Below, one piece after another: positions 32,601-43,050 of a DNA stretch of 64,000 bases. Made by a program: the position numbers and the translations under genes. Each line of letters starts with the position of its first letter. Positions within the stretch are counted from its first letter, which is position 1. Source of the DNA: Nemertoderma westbladi (Eukaryota; Xenacoelomorpha; Nemertodermatida; Nemertodermatidae); NCBI GenBank assembly GCA_032718475.1, contig JAUCBJ010006791.1, positions 1 through 64,000 on the forward strand, given 5' to 3'. The notes under the pieces were generated by a model, which was not told where the DNA came from, did not search any database, and saw nothing but the letters and a program-made list of their open reading frames with translations.

Positions 32601-34683
32601 CTTGCAACTCTAGCCTACTTTCCCTTACTGTGCCCTTGAATTGCTGGACAGTCTCCTGCATCTGCCCGAGCAGGATATCCATCCCCCGCCGTCTCTCGTC
32701 CACCCATTCGACCGCCGAAGCGGGAGTCGCCAACGTTGTAGCGGGCGGACGAGGGACAACGGGCGACAAATTGTGAATATTTCGCTCGGGGTCCAGGACC
32801 TGAACTGTCTCCTGGGCAGTTCTGCGGGGCACAGGTAGCTTAGTGCTATGCAGAGGGAATTTAGAGGTAGCTTCAGGGAGCACAGGTGTGTCTATCACCG
32901 AAGGGGTGATTTCAAGAACAGGCCTAATTATTTCAGGCTCATCTACTATAGTAGGGAGTCTTTCTATTTTAATTATTTGGTCTGTGGGCTCTGTACTACC
33001 TAAGTTGGTGTTATTTAGTTGCCTTCTAACAGCTGGAGGCAAATCAGGCAATTTCTGACGGTGGAATGTTCTTTTACGTCTGCTTAGACGAGATCTATTT
33101 CCTTTGCCTTCAGTATCGGTGGTATCGCCTTCCTCCGATGATGTATATCCCTGTCTTTTGGGAGTAGATCGATCCATCATCCGCATATTGCTAGCCGTTA
33201 ACTGTTTATTTATGCAGTCTTGATTCTCCTGAATGTTTTCCAATTCTAACTGGGTGGTTTCTTCAGTCGCTCTCCGTTCTGCTTCTGCCACTGCCTCTGC
33301 CGCCTTTCTTTCAGCTGCTGCTTCTGCCAAGGTCGCCTTTGCTTCTGCCGCTGCCTCTGCCGCCCTTGCCTCTGCCGCTGCCTCTGCCGCCCTTGCCTCT
33401 GCCGCTGCCTCTGCCGCCTTTGCCTCTGCCGCTGCCGCTTTTGCCCCTGCTGCTGCCTCTGCCGCTGCCACTTTTCTTTCTGCTTCTGCAGCTACCACTG
33501 CTGCTTTCTTTCTGTCTTCTATGCGTTTTTTCTTTACTTGTTCTTCCCTTTCTCTAGCGATGCGGAGTTGTTCATCGAATTTAGCTTGGTTCGCCGCTAA
33601 CCTATCCACATCAATCGCATCTAACACAAGTTTGGCTCCTTCGCTATTAGGGCTAAGTCCCTCTAGCCTTCTCCTCAACTCTTCATCTCCCACAAAACGC
33701 TGATAGTCTGACAGATAGATATCAATGGCATCCTTCTTATGCGGTTTCTCTGCCGTCGCTTCACTTTCCACTTGGGAAAAAGTAGCGTCTGTTGATTCTC
33801 CATGGGTTGAGCGCTCCTCCAACTGAGCCTTCCACTGAGCTGCTCCTTGAACCTGGCGACTCACCCGTTGAAACCAAGTCTTTACGGCAACTTGCAACGA
33901 CGTGTCTTGTCTTCTTTTAGAAGCCTCCTCAAAGGCGGATAAGATTAGCCTAATTCGTAGAACTCTTTCTCTAACTTGATAAAGCAGCGATCCCTGCTCT
34001 TGAGGTCCTTGAGGTTGTTTAAACAGTTGTCTTTCTACTCGCTCCATAGAGCTGAAGAATCCCTGGGCGTATCCGGCTGCGGACCTCTTCCATACAGCTG
34101 GATCGATGGTTTCCTTGGCTACTCCCATCCGGTGTATGTCTTCCCAGGCAGCTTCTGATAAATCAAACGGGAGTCCGGGTCCGGGGAAGTTCCATTGCGA
34201 CTCGACAATAGACTTCAGTTCTTCACTAGTGTATCCCGCGTAACTATCTCTAGTTGACCGTTGACTTCTCGCCCAATCGATCTGGTGTTCTTCCACCGCG
34301 ATCAATAACCCAGCGAGCACGGCTGCAGGAAGGATGAGAAGGGGATCCGTATAAACCGCATCCGTCATCTCTGCTCCGCTCTCGGGTGTCAGCTCTACAG
34401 TATCCTCACTACTGGAGCTGCTGGGCCGCTGAGGAATAAGTTCTTGACTAGTGGGTTGTTGCTGTTCCGCTGCCTTTTGGTCCCGCTTGACCTGAGCTCG
34501 AGTGCCTATGATAGACCTACGATGTTGGACTAGCCTAGGTTCTGTTATTACTACTGGAGGGATGACCTTCCTCACAGTGGGAGGTGAACTGGATTTACGA
34601 CCAGACGGTTGTACGTCTCTATCTGAGTCGCAGATAGTTACATCTAATAAACTGTCTGACAGGTTCTGCTTAGTATCAGACAT
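29674..34683 (-). CDS. gag: BEL/Pao Gag-protease polyprotein lacking RT and integrase
   Basis: A single uninterrupted frame of 1,669 codons starts at a true ATG (34681-34683). The N-terminal third is charged, with an alanine-rich coiled-coil of repeated AEAAAEAR/K blocks at about residues 390-485 (33230-33520). The DUF1759 domain begins near residue 808 (KFNGDEMKWLPF). Three zinc knuckles lie near residue 1088, and the aspartic protease near residue 1265 (DSGSTGTFID). The frame then passes directly to the RNase H tail (VDQWRYC, DIASRG, near residue 1463), a pre-integrase fragment and probably the pol C-terminus. The 5-kb frame is intact despite the deletions, so the truncated polyprotein may have been under selection or is young. 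It would make particles and cleave Gag but not copy itself. Confidence 0.85.
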   Translation of the reverse strand: MSDTKQNLSDSLLDVTICDSDRDVQPSGRKSSSPPTVRKVIPPVVITEPRLVQHRRSIIGTRAQVKRDQKAAEQQQPTSQELIPQRPSSSSSEDTVELTPESGAEMTDAVYTDPLLILPAAVLAGLLIAVEEHQIDWARSQRSTRDSYAGYTSEELKSIVESQWNFPGPGLPFDLSEAAWEDIHRMGVAKETIDPAVWKRSAAGYAQGFFSSMERVERQLFKQPQGPQEQGSLLYQVRERVLRIRLILSAFEEASKRRQDTSLQVAVKTWFQRVSRQVQGAAQWKAQLEERSTHGESTDATFSQVESEATAEKPHKKDAIDIYLSDYQRFVGDEELRRRLEGLSPNSEGAKLVLDAIDVDRLAANQAKFDEQLRIAREREEQVKKKRIEDRKKAAVVAAEAERKVAAAEAAAGAKAAAAEAKAAEAAAEARAAEAAAEARAAEAAAEAKATLAEAAAERKAAEAVAEAERRATEETTQLELENIQENQDCINKQLTASNMRMMDRSTPKRQGYTSSEEGDTTDTEGKGNRSRLSRRKRTFHRQKLPDLPPAVRRQLNNTNLGSTEPTDQIIKIERLPTIVDEPEIIRPVLEITPSVIDTPVLPEATSKFPLHSTKLPVPRRTAQETVQVLDPERNIHNLSPVVPRPPATTLATPASAVEWVDERRRGMDILLGQMQETVQQFKGTVRESRLELQEVQQSIALERDKLVNTQKGIPPPSVTMCQPVRSEVSHAQGVEPTRIYTASEVETPIVNPIKGNYRPVDNDIPYRTDHNPRNLYTDNSILNNTMAQESFTRQMARTEARQAVKVGEIVKFNGDEMKWLPFNEYYKDNIQNSVLSNGEKLRFLIECLEGSPKSMALKFIGHPDGLRQVWDTLNIRYGNRTNIARYLYAKLMAPRKFLSSGIIEFSDEIQEICRQLDWLGKSHEYQNSMVVGALASTLPKGGVGTRWDKKVLYMMEQQRRDPTMTDLMSFLDREVKLQLLRQSREKTLENKVSEKPVSRRRVTPVCYTDDGESQTSQGEDSGKDTDRSYYVNKMPKDQVSKSESRPNDRREPVQKTLPTSPKRIQVRKPEERTSVHHIAQVKVSNIKPKCVLCDGPHRLNACDKFLRKSLEDRREVMWDKRLCYNCLRRGHQRRTCNSDARCAKCGANHHILLHTEFERNSPSQVSESELHVQFSDVNDTDQSEMEGFYTDEFSDQNESCYLINTTAVYRALVHEKDTDSDLTLTTSDQQPSWKAPTSNIGIREFPVVQVRVHGPKRSYVVNALLDSGSTGTFIDKELAEDIFAGQPKFQTKLNMSGIMQVWNSTVAADYYIGELSTPQDELGEHSIRSVKMVAIKNFATTQADLYNWDEDESIQHLNIPRFQTDYPGVQILIGQNAHEALETLEKRPAQPQPLQTYAVRTRVGWYLTGPSRRTLRERLLQDRVCQVSEWEDDTSEGDDPTEGTPHSSDNDNLSSNVDQWRYCPKKFNPTDIASRGATPQELTDTIDRLGEPDFLSKENEWPPHLTPTEIRPAKGAEKVEPETRTGGSELFEPGIDLSVLHVARDDAVDLGLPTASGSFMKIRESDWSSGTSDVSQGLSPLLQRATDHYSSWNRLCDAVIYFERCFYRHYSRTKRKPGIVFRMQRLNHPVGRLCLSEGNGGLSGNCGRQDSLPTTTSLILQTSRDSIT

Positions 34684-34818
34684 GACTAGGTATGTACAGT
34701 TGAATGCCTACTGCTATATTACAGTCTAAGCAAGTCTAGTAACTCAGTATGAACTGCTAGCCTAGTAATTAATTACCGGTACTGCTACTCAGTGTAGCGT
34801 GATATATAATATATTAGA

Positions 34819-35181
34819 ATACCGGTATGCTTATAGTATATATAACTATTATTACAGACTAGGTTTATCACAGAATACCGGTATAATTTTAGCGCAAATA
34901 TATATATATATATAATAGGCCTATCGGAATACCGGTATACAGCTTACAGTTTGTAGTATATATAATTCTGGACTAGAATTAATTACAAGTACCGGTATAA
35001 TTTCAGCCTAAATTTATAGAAATAAAGATAGTAGGCCTATCGTAAATACCGGTATGCAGTTTACACTTATAGTGTATATATATAAGTATAATTACAAACT
35101 AGAATTAATTACAAGTACCGGTATAATTTCAGCCGAAATTTATAGAAATAAAGATAATAGGCCTATCGTAAATACCGGTAT
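34819..35181. repeat. 126-bp tandem repeats with ACCGGT palindromes
   Basis: The core ACCGGTAT, usually within the perfect palindrome ATACCGGTAT, recurs at 34819, 34875, 34929, 34991, 35046, 35117 and 35172. Sites at 34991/35117 and 35046/35172 are each 126 bp apart, defining two clear tandem units. A third, more diverged unit lies upstream in the same series. Units also share ataggcctatcg and aatttatagaaataaagat. This could be an array of protein-binding sites near the promoter, which is inference. Confidence 0.8.
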
Positions 35182-36111
35182 ATCAATTATTTTAAATAAT
35201 TGAATTTCTGAATTTTAGGGTTACTTGGTTACTTTACTTACTTTATTACCGTTATTTGAGCAGTAATCCAACTGATATTGAGACCTAATGGTTGTATGGT
35301 AGGCCTACGATTTATAAATCGTTAGATTTGATTTATAATATATATACCCGTTTTAGTGGGTTTTGTCAATGTTTGAAATAAATGTTATTATTTCTGGGGG
35401 TAATCACTACACAAAGCGGTGCGCTTTCAATGAAGTGTTACTTATGAGACACTAAAACAAATAATACTAATTTACCTAAGTTACTTAATACTACAAATTA
35501 CGTACAATTCGGGTTGAGATTACAATCTCTAAATAAACACAAAAATTTACAAAAACACAAAATACGAATTTTTAGGGTAATTTTACAAGAAGTCTACAAA
35601 CCAGCCTAACAAAGGGTTAGAAAACTGGTTATTACAACGGACAGGGTACTACGGTATTTGAAATAATAAGTAGTAGTAAATACACTGCGTTGTCTAGATA
35701 GGAAAATACCACCGCCTGACGACCTATAGCCGTATCGCTATAGGTTCTACGTTATGTATCACGGAGTGTTCCTACCTAGAAGTTAATAGAGCTAATCGAA
35801 TGTGCCTATCAACCACTTTACAACACAGATATAATGTCTACAATAATTACTTCCGGAAAGCACTGTACACTAAACCCTAAATTAGGTACGAGTACTTGTA
35901 CAACAAATAATCAGTAGTTAAATATACTTGAACAGCTAAAAGAACCACGGCATCTGCTGGAGTGACCGATGCACAAAATCACCAGTCTTTACCTACGCCG
36001 AGCAGCCCGTGTAGTACCGGGGTTAATTTAACTATAGCGGTATGTATAACAAACACAATTACTGTAGGAACAAACTTAGGGAATGAATGTTGCGGATAAT
36101 CGCATAAACTC

Positions 36112-36687
36112 TGAATAATAAATATTACGCTACGCGTACAAACTACTCAAACAAAATACAGACCGAACACTGACAGACTACTATCAAGCCTAAACAAACT
36201 ACGGTATATGCAGACTCCGAAATGATTAGGGAGTATGCGCTCTAACCCAGTAGTGCGACTTATTCTTTAGTTGGGGGATTACCTTACAGCGTTCGCTGCC
36301 CCTACTGCCTAATCGTACTTAATCGGACAGATGATCTACACACGCGGCAATCCGTTCAGACCTAATAACAGCCAGACAACTATCCAGCCTACAAATTATC
36401 TAAATAAAATTATACGCTACCCGTACAGACTTACACAAACAAAGTACAGACTAAACGATGGCAGACCACTCTCAAGCCTAAATAAACCACAGGACATGCA
36501 GACTCCGAAATGATTAGGGAGTATGCGCTCTAACCCAGTAGTGCGACTTATTCTTTAGTTGGGGGATTACCTTACAGCGTTCGCTGCCCCTACTGCCTAA
36601 TCGTACTTAATCGGACAAGTGCTCTACACACACTGCAATTCGTTCGGACCTAACAGCAATCAGACAACAGCTCAGCCTACAAATTGT
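36112..36687. repeat. 288-bp direct duplication in the copy B leader
   Basis: The block containing cagactccgaaatgattagg at 36211 recurs at 36499, an exact 288-bp offset. A core of about 115 bp is virtually identical and the flanks are diverged but alignable, each unit ending in cagcctacaaatt. It is a simple tandem duplication of leader sequence. Confidence 0.8.
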
Positions 36688-36979
36688 CTGTCCAATCTGA
36701 TCAGGTTTACACGCCTTCTGTTCAATACTGGCCTACAAACAAATAAAACTTGACAGAAATAAGTAAACCATATAAAGGAATAAGGGGTGATCAATCCCTA
36801 ATCCCTTAAACAGCCTACCGGTATACAACAATCAAATCGAATAATACTAGTGTACTTATACGGCAGTACCGGTTAGACAGTTAGGCCTACTGACCTACAG
36901 GTGTACCGTTCAGGTTTACCGGTTGACCGGTACTTTCAACTTTATTGCTTACTGCAACAAAGAAGCTATATCCTTTAAT

Positions 36980-38217
36980 GTTCGCGCTTTCAGACCTTTG
37001 GCAGTTTAACCCACCAAATTAAGATGTCTTCTAGATATTAAATCGCTTTTTAGTCTATGACAAGTATTTGATTCACTACACTAGTCGAAACCAATCCGTG
37101 CGCGACCATTCACCCGCTGGATATTCCCGGGAGATTGGGTTCGACGGTTTAATTTTGTTGCTATGTAAGCCTAATGTATTATTCGACTGACAGTATTATA
37201 TAATCTCTGACAATATTATTCACCTTCGGTAATATTAACAGTTCCTTTAGGACGTGGCGCTTTATCTATATAAACAGAGTTATGACTTAAACTACTCACA
37301 ACGATATGGCTTAATTATAATTCACATATATGGCGCATTCTTTAGGAATGCTTCTTTAACAGACTCACTCATACACAATGCTGCACAATACTGCACACTA
37401 ATCTGCCGATCTTCACTGATTTTAGTCACATATAAAAGGAACACAGACTGACTCATGTAGGGTCTATCAAATAACATTAGATTCACTTCAAACCACTTTA
37501 ACATAAGTCACAATCGTTTATCTGTAACCTTTCTCTCTTACCTTCGGTATATCAAGAATATTGGGTTTCGGGGTTATTTCTCGTTATTCCAAATATAATA
37601 ATTCATCAACCATATTATGAAGAACTGACGGTAAATAGCAGTATAAAACAACAATGAAAACACTGATTGTTATGAGTTTGCAATGTTTCAGCAGTCAGTA
37701 TGTATGATCAGTTAGCAGTGATTCCATGAGTCAGGTAGTTAAAGGATATATGCCCTTTATAATTAAACCTACTAGTGTAAGACTAAAAAACAGTAAAGCA
37801 CATAATACTTCCAAGCCGTTCTTTCTTTGGCTCAGGACTGAATGTAAACACTGCACATAGGCATTGCGTCATTTCTCGGAAATTTTCTGTACAAGGAGCC
37901 ACAAAAACGCTCTAATTGGCTGACTGAACTGAGAGACGCCGTAGAACAAAGGAAATCAACACGTATGAATGTCAGCTGTTAACCGTAGTCATAGTAACTA
38001 CTGTTCAAGAGTAGCTATCACCCCTTTGCGTCACGAATTGCCATAGAATCATAAAATATGCCTTTCACAGTACACATACGGAGGAAATAGGTCTTAGATC
38101 CTCTAAAAACACCGATACAGCAATAATACGGTCTCTTACACTTATTAAATCAACTACAGAGTATTTTAATGTAAAAGATAATAAAAATAACGGGGCAATT
38201 CAGCAAAGGCTTTTACA
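36980..38217 (-). repeat. 5' LTR of copy B
   Basis: This 1,238-bp repeat matches 25194-26426 in direct orientation. Minus-strand ends are TG (at 38217) and CA (at 36980). Its outer end directly abuts LINE endonuclease coding sequence at 38218, so this LTR end was inserted into, or recombined with, the LINE. Confidence 0.85.
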
Positions 38218-38221
38218 CATA

Positions 38222-39340
38222 CCTAATGGTTATAAACTACAACACATGCCAAGAACACATACGATTGGAGGTGGTGTGGGATGTGTATACAATACCACGG
38301 TGAATTTGAACTGGTAGCCGGGACGAGTCAGTGAAGTATAAATCATTCGAATATATTGAACTAACTATGTTATACATGGGGATATTATTCAGGTTCGTTA
38401 TAATCTACCGTACCTGCCTCTCAAAGGAAAATGGACTAAATATTAATATTTTTAATGGAGAATTCTGTGACATGATGCAGCGACTAGTTGTGTCCACTGG
38501 ACGATTGATTATACTGGGTGATTTTAACTTCCATGTTGACGATAAATGTGATAGAGATGCTACGGCGTTTTTGGATCTGATTGGCTGTTTTGGATTAGAA
38601 CAGTTAATAAATGAACCGACTCACTCGAGAGGTCACACACTGGACTTAGTATTGACGCTCACGGACGACGATATGAAAGTTAAAGACATATTTGTGAGTG
38701 ATATTGGCTTGTCGGACCATTACCTTGTAAAGTTTAATATCGACTTGGTGAAGCCCAAATGTCCGATAGCCAATATTTCATATAGGAAAACAAAGTCTAT
38801 TAACATAATGAACTTAATTGGTGATATCGAAAACACAGCCCTTATCAAAAATCCCAGCGATGACATCGAGGAATTGGTGAAACAATATACGGAGACCCTA
38901 TCAAATGTACTTAACAAGCATGCCCCACTAGTACACAGTACCAAGGTTAAACGACCCTCAGCACAATGGTACAATGATACAATTTACATTGGAGAAAAAG
39001 AAAAGGCGACAACTTGAACGTCGATTCAGGAAATCCAAACTGAAAGTTGATCAACTTGCGTACTGGGAGCAGTGTCAGGTAGTGTCAAATGCACTCAACC
39101 ACGCAAAGCAACAATACTATAAGGGAATAATAGTGTCGAATAAGGGAGATCAAAAGACACTATTCACTGTTCTCAATAAATTCTTATATCAAGAACGGAG
39201 GGCCAATCTCCCGAATTACGACAACGAGGAAGAGCTGGCTAACAGATTTGCAACATATTTCGACCAGAAGATATGCATAATTCGTGATGAATTGATGATG
39301 AATGTAAATTCTCAGACAAGGGGGTTAACATGTACAGATA
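38222..39340 (+). pseudogene. LINE ORF2, endonuclease and linker part (broken)
   Basis: The region reads PNGYKLQHMPR then GGGVGCVY (38222-38290), a TAG stop at 38315, then in another frame the C-terminal half of the endonuclease with LILGDFNFHVD near 38511, HTLDLVLTL near 38637 and LSDHYLV near 38709. A single-base frameshift near 38985 moves the frame to a basic segment (KKKRRQLERRFRKSKL) continuing to 39340. These motifs are diagnostic of exonuclease-endonuclease-phosphatase domains of Jockey-superfamily LINEs. Confidence 0.85.
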
Positions 39341-39359
39341 CTATAACCGGCGCGGCTCA

Positions 39360-40990
39360 TATCGGTGTCGGAGCTGCTGGAGCGGTTCACCCCAGTGTCG
39401 GAGCGGCTGGGGCGGTTCACCCCGGTGTCGGAGCTGCTGGAGCGGTTCACCCCGGTGTCGGAGCGGTTCACCCCAGTGTCGGAGCTGCTGGAGCGGTTCA
39501 CCCCGGTGTCGGAGCTGCCGGAGCAGTTCACCCCGGTGTCGGAGCGGTTTACCCGGGTGTCGGAGCTGCTGGAGCAGTTCACCCCGGTGTCGGAGCGGTT
39601 TACCCGGGTGTCGGAGCTGCTGGAGTGGTTCAACCCGGTGTCGGAGCGGCTGGGGCGGTTCACCCCGGTGTCGGAGCTGCTGGAGCGGTTCACCCCGGTG
39701 TCGGAGCGGTTCACCCCAGTGTCGGAGCTGCTGGAGCGGTTCACCCCGGTGTCGGAGCGGCTGGGGCGGTTCACCCCGGTGTCGGAGCTGCTGGAGCGGT
39801 TCACCCCGGTGTCGGATGCGGTTCACCCCAGTGTCGGAGCTGCTGGAGCGGTTCACCCCGGTGTCGGAGCTGCCGGAGCAGTTCACCCCGGTGTCGGAGC
39901 GGTTTACCCGGGTGTCGGAGCTGCTGGAGCAGTTCACCCCGGTGTCGGAGCGGTTTACCCGGGTGTCGGAGCTGCTGGAGTGGTTCAACCCGGTGTCGGA
40001 GCGGCTGGGGCGGTTCACCCCGGTGTCGGAGCTGCTGGAGCGGTTCACCCCGGTGTCGGAGCGGTTCACCCCAGTGTCGGAGCTGCTGGAGCGGTTCACC
40101 CCGGTGTCGGAGCTGCCTGAGCAGTTCACCCCGGTGTCGGAGCGGTTTACCCGGGTGTCGGAACTGCTGGAGCGGTTCACCCCGGTGTCGGAGCTGCTGG
40201 AGCGGTTCACTCCGGTATCGGAACTGCTGGAGCGGTTCACCCCAGTGTCGGAGCTGTCGGAGCGGTTCACCCCGGTGTCGGAGCTGTCGGAGCGGTTCAC
40301 CCCAGTGTTGGAGCGGCTGGAGCGGTTCACCCCGGTGTCAGAGCGGCTGGAGTGGTTCACCCCGGTGTCGGAGCTGCTGGAGCGGTTCACCCCGGTATCG
40401 GAGCTGCTGGAGCGGTTCACCCCAGCGTCGGAGCTGCTGGAGCGGTTCACCCCGGTGTCGGAGCTGCTGGAGCGGTTCACCCCGATGTCGGAGCTGTCGG
40501 AGCGGTTCACCCCGGAGTCGGAGCTGTCGGAGTGGTTAACCCTGGTATCAGAGCAGCCCGAGTGGTTCAACCCGGTGTCGGAGCGGCTGGAGCGGTTCAC
40601 CCTGGTGTCGGAGCGGTTTACCCGGGTATCGGAACTGCTGGAGCGGTTCACCCCGGTGTCGGAGCGGCTGGAGCGGTTCACCCCGGTGTCGGAGCTGCTG
40701 GAGCGGTTCACCCCAATGTCGGAGCTGTCGGAGCGGTTCACCCCGGAGTCGGAGCTGTCGGAGTGGTTAACCCTGGTATCGGAGCAGCCCGAGTGGTTCA
40801 ACCCGGTGTTGGAGCTGCTGGAGCAGTTCACCCCGGTGTCGGAGCTGCTGGAGCGGTTCACCCCGGTGTCAGAGCTGCCGGAGCGGTTCACCCCGGTGTC
40901 GGAGATGCTGGAGCGGTTCACCCCGGTGTTGGAGCTGCTGGAGCAGTTCACCCCTGTGTCGGAGCTGCTGGAGCGGTTCATCCTGGCGTC
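39360..40990 (+). repeat. 30/21-bp minisatellite inside the LINE linker
   Basis: About 1.63 kb of GC-rich tandem repeats have unit gagctgctgg/agcggttcac/cccggtgtcg (30 bp) mixed with a 21-bp form lacking gagctgctg. In one frame it reads ELLERFTPVS repeated. Unit lengths are multiples of three, so several frames on both strands stay open; these are not separate genes. Larger blocks are also duplicated, for example 39470-39800 with 39830-40130, and 40460-40590 with 40690-40800. Confidence 0.95.
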
Positions 40991-40999
40991 GCAGGGAGA

Positions 41000-42584
41000 A
41001 GACTCAGCAAATTCGATGAGATAACGGCGGAGGAGGCAGACAAATTAATACGCGATTCAAGGACAACATCAAGTCCGCGGGATCCGCTACCTACATGGTT
41101 GCTGGAAACTTTCAATCGCACCGCTACTTCTTGTTATAACGCTAATTATAAATATTTCGTTGTCCGCTGCAAAGATGCCAGGGTGTCTGAAAGAGGCTGT
41201 CCTCACACCTGTCCTAAAGAAGGCTAGGTTAAACATGGAATTCCTCAAGAATTTTCGACCAGTATCCAATTTGCTATTCATATCAAAACTAGTAGAGAAA
41301 GTAGTGGGAAGTCAATTAATGCGTCACATGAACTTACACAATTTGGATGAAGATATGCAAAGCGCTTACAAGAAATATCACGGTACTGAAACTGCATTAT
41401 TAAATGTCATGGACGACATACTCACTGGCATCGATGGAGGATCAGTGTGTCTGCTCGTTGCTTTGGATCTTAGTGCGGCGTTCGACACTGTCGAACACAG
41501 CAAACTGCTCGATATTCTGGATCGTGAAATAGGGATTGATGGTTTGGCTCTAGAATGGTTCCGCTCATACCTATCGGAACGTTCGCAGCAGGTGCGCATT
41601 GGGGAATCGTATTCGAATAGTTTTGCACTCAAATACGGATTACCGCAGGGCTCTGTCCTTGGGCCACTACTATTCCGAATATACACCCGGTCTCTATCAT
41701 TTGTCATTAAGCGGTATGGGTTGTATTACCATTTCTATGCTGATGATACGCAATTGTACATTGTTTTTAAACGAGATGAGTTGACAAATGCCGTCGATAT
41801 CTTGGAAAATTGCCTTAGAGATATACAACAGTGGATGCGTGAGTATTTCCTAAAGCTAAATACCGATAAAACAGAAATTATTCTACTCCAATCAAGGTTC
41901 GGTCCGCAAGTTGATGCACCTGTTATTACAGTTGGTAACGATACTGTGGGATGGAGCACATCAGCACGAAACATTGGCCTTATAATAGACTCTCATTTAA
42001 CACTCGTGAAACAAGTGGGGGTGATTGTTAGAGAATCATTTTTCCACCTTCGGCGCCTATCAAAGATAAAACGTTACATGAGTAAAGAATGTCTACAGAT
42101 TTTAATACACACGTTTATTTTAAGCAAAATTGACAATAACAACTCACTGTATTATGGACTACCAGGTACGGTGTTGAAGAGACTACAATATGTACAAAAC
42201 TCGGCCGCTAGATTAGTTGCAGGGGTTAAGAAACGAGACCACATAACGCCAACCTTACGTGCACTTCACTGGTTACCTGTATGTCGCCGAATAGAATACA
42301 AAATTGCGTTGATAACGTATAAATGTCTACACGGTATGGCGCCTGATTATTTGACGAAACGGCTGACCCCATACGCTCCTACTAGAAACTTACGGTCCAG
42401 TGAGCTAGAGTTGCTCCAACCCTCGCGCTATAGACTTACCCACTATGGCAAGAGGTCATTCTCCGTCGCTGCTCCCACCATATGGAACTCACTGCCTGTG
42501 GAACTCCGACAAACCGTTACAATCGGAGCATTTAAGAAAAAGTTAAAAACGCATTATTTTAAATTGGAATATAACAATGATTAA
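41000..42584 (+). pseudogene. LINE ORF2, reverse transcriptase and C-terminus
   Basis: The conserved pre-RT segment (ITAEEADKLIRDS...LPTWLLETF) lies at about 41020-41115, followed by a frame change near 41150. The RT domain then runs in one frame to 42584, with FRPVSNL, LDLSAAFDTVEH (near 41464), GLPQGSVLGPLLF (near 41638) and catalytic YADD (41735-41746). The C-terminus carries LHWLPVCRRIEYKI and WNSLPVELRQ, typical of CR1/L2/Jockey-like LINEs. The RT catalytic core itself is intact. Confidence 0.9.
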
Positions 42585-43050
42585 TTTTTTATAAGCAATG
42601 CATTTTTTTTTTTAAACTCAATATTCAATTTACTTTCAGTTTTATCACATACGTCGAATTTGTTTTAAATAACTCCGCCAGCGTTCTTTTTCAATCACCC
42701 TTCGCATTCATTAGTTTCAACTCGGCCTGCCCTTATGTTTGTTCTTAACCCAGATCTTGTCCGTTTTTTAATTAACGCATATTTTTTTTAATTCATTGAT
42801 TGCTTTAAGTTGAAGCGCCTAGAATATATAGCCCATAGAATTACAGCATCTTGAATAGTATCGCCAATAACATTTTAACTTCAATTGATCGTTTTTAATC
42901 ATGTTTTTAAGTTACAACCCATGTTTTTAGCTAACTGTTTAACGTAATTTAGTATTTAGTATATTTGGTCAGTATATTGTGGTTGTATTGTGCAGTTCTG
43001 TTGTACCAAGCACCTTGATCTACTGCACTTTTGTAAAGGCGCTATATAAA

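Larger units (their letters stand above)
34684..36979 (-). other. Copy B leader region
   Basis: These 2.3 kb lie between the 5' LTR and gag, unusually long for a leader. There is no recognisable gene. Two families of internal repeats are annotated separately. The sequence after the LTR on the minus strand (TTAAAGGATATAGC) shows no canonical TGG-initiated primer-binding site. Confidence 0.6.
25194..38217 (-). mobile_element. Non-autonomous BEL/Pao LTR retrotransposon, copy B (13 kb)
   Basis: Two direct repeats of about 1.23 kb, 25194-26426 and 36980-38217, bracket 10.55 kb. Read on the minus strand both run TGTAAAAG...GCGAACA, so they are LTRs. The interior on the minus strand holds a 2.3-kb leader, a 1,669-codon gag-protease frame, a 3' region with extra open frames, and the 3' LTR. 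RT and the integrase core are deleted, so it would depend on a helper. The outer flanks do not match: 48-bp satellite (gcagt) on the left, LINE endonuclease sequence (catac) on the right. No target duplication is visible. Confidence 0.85.

Noticed and set aside
33233-33703. Plus-strand alanine/serine-rich frame opposite copy B gag
   Set aside because: It is the antisense of the AEAAAEAR coiled-coil repeats of gag and has no independent support.
39325-41024. Ser- or Arg-rich repeat proteins on both strands
   Set aside because: They are alternative readings of the GC-rich 30/21-bp minisatellite inside the LINE; only the LINE context is meaningful.
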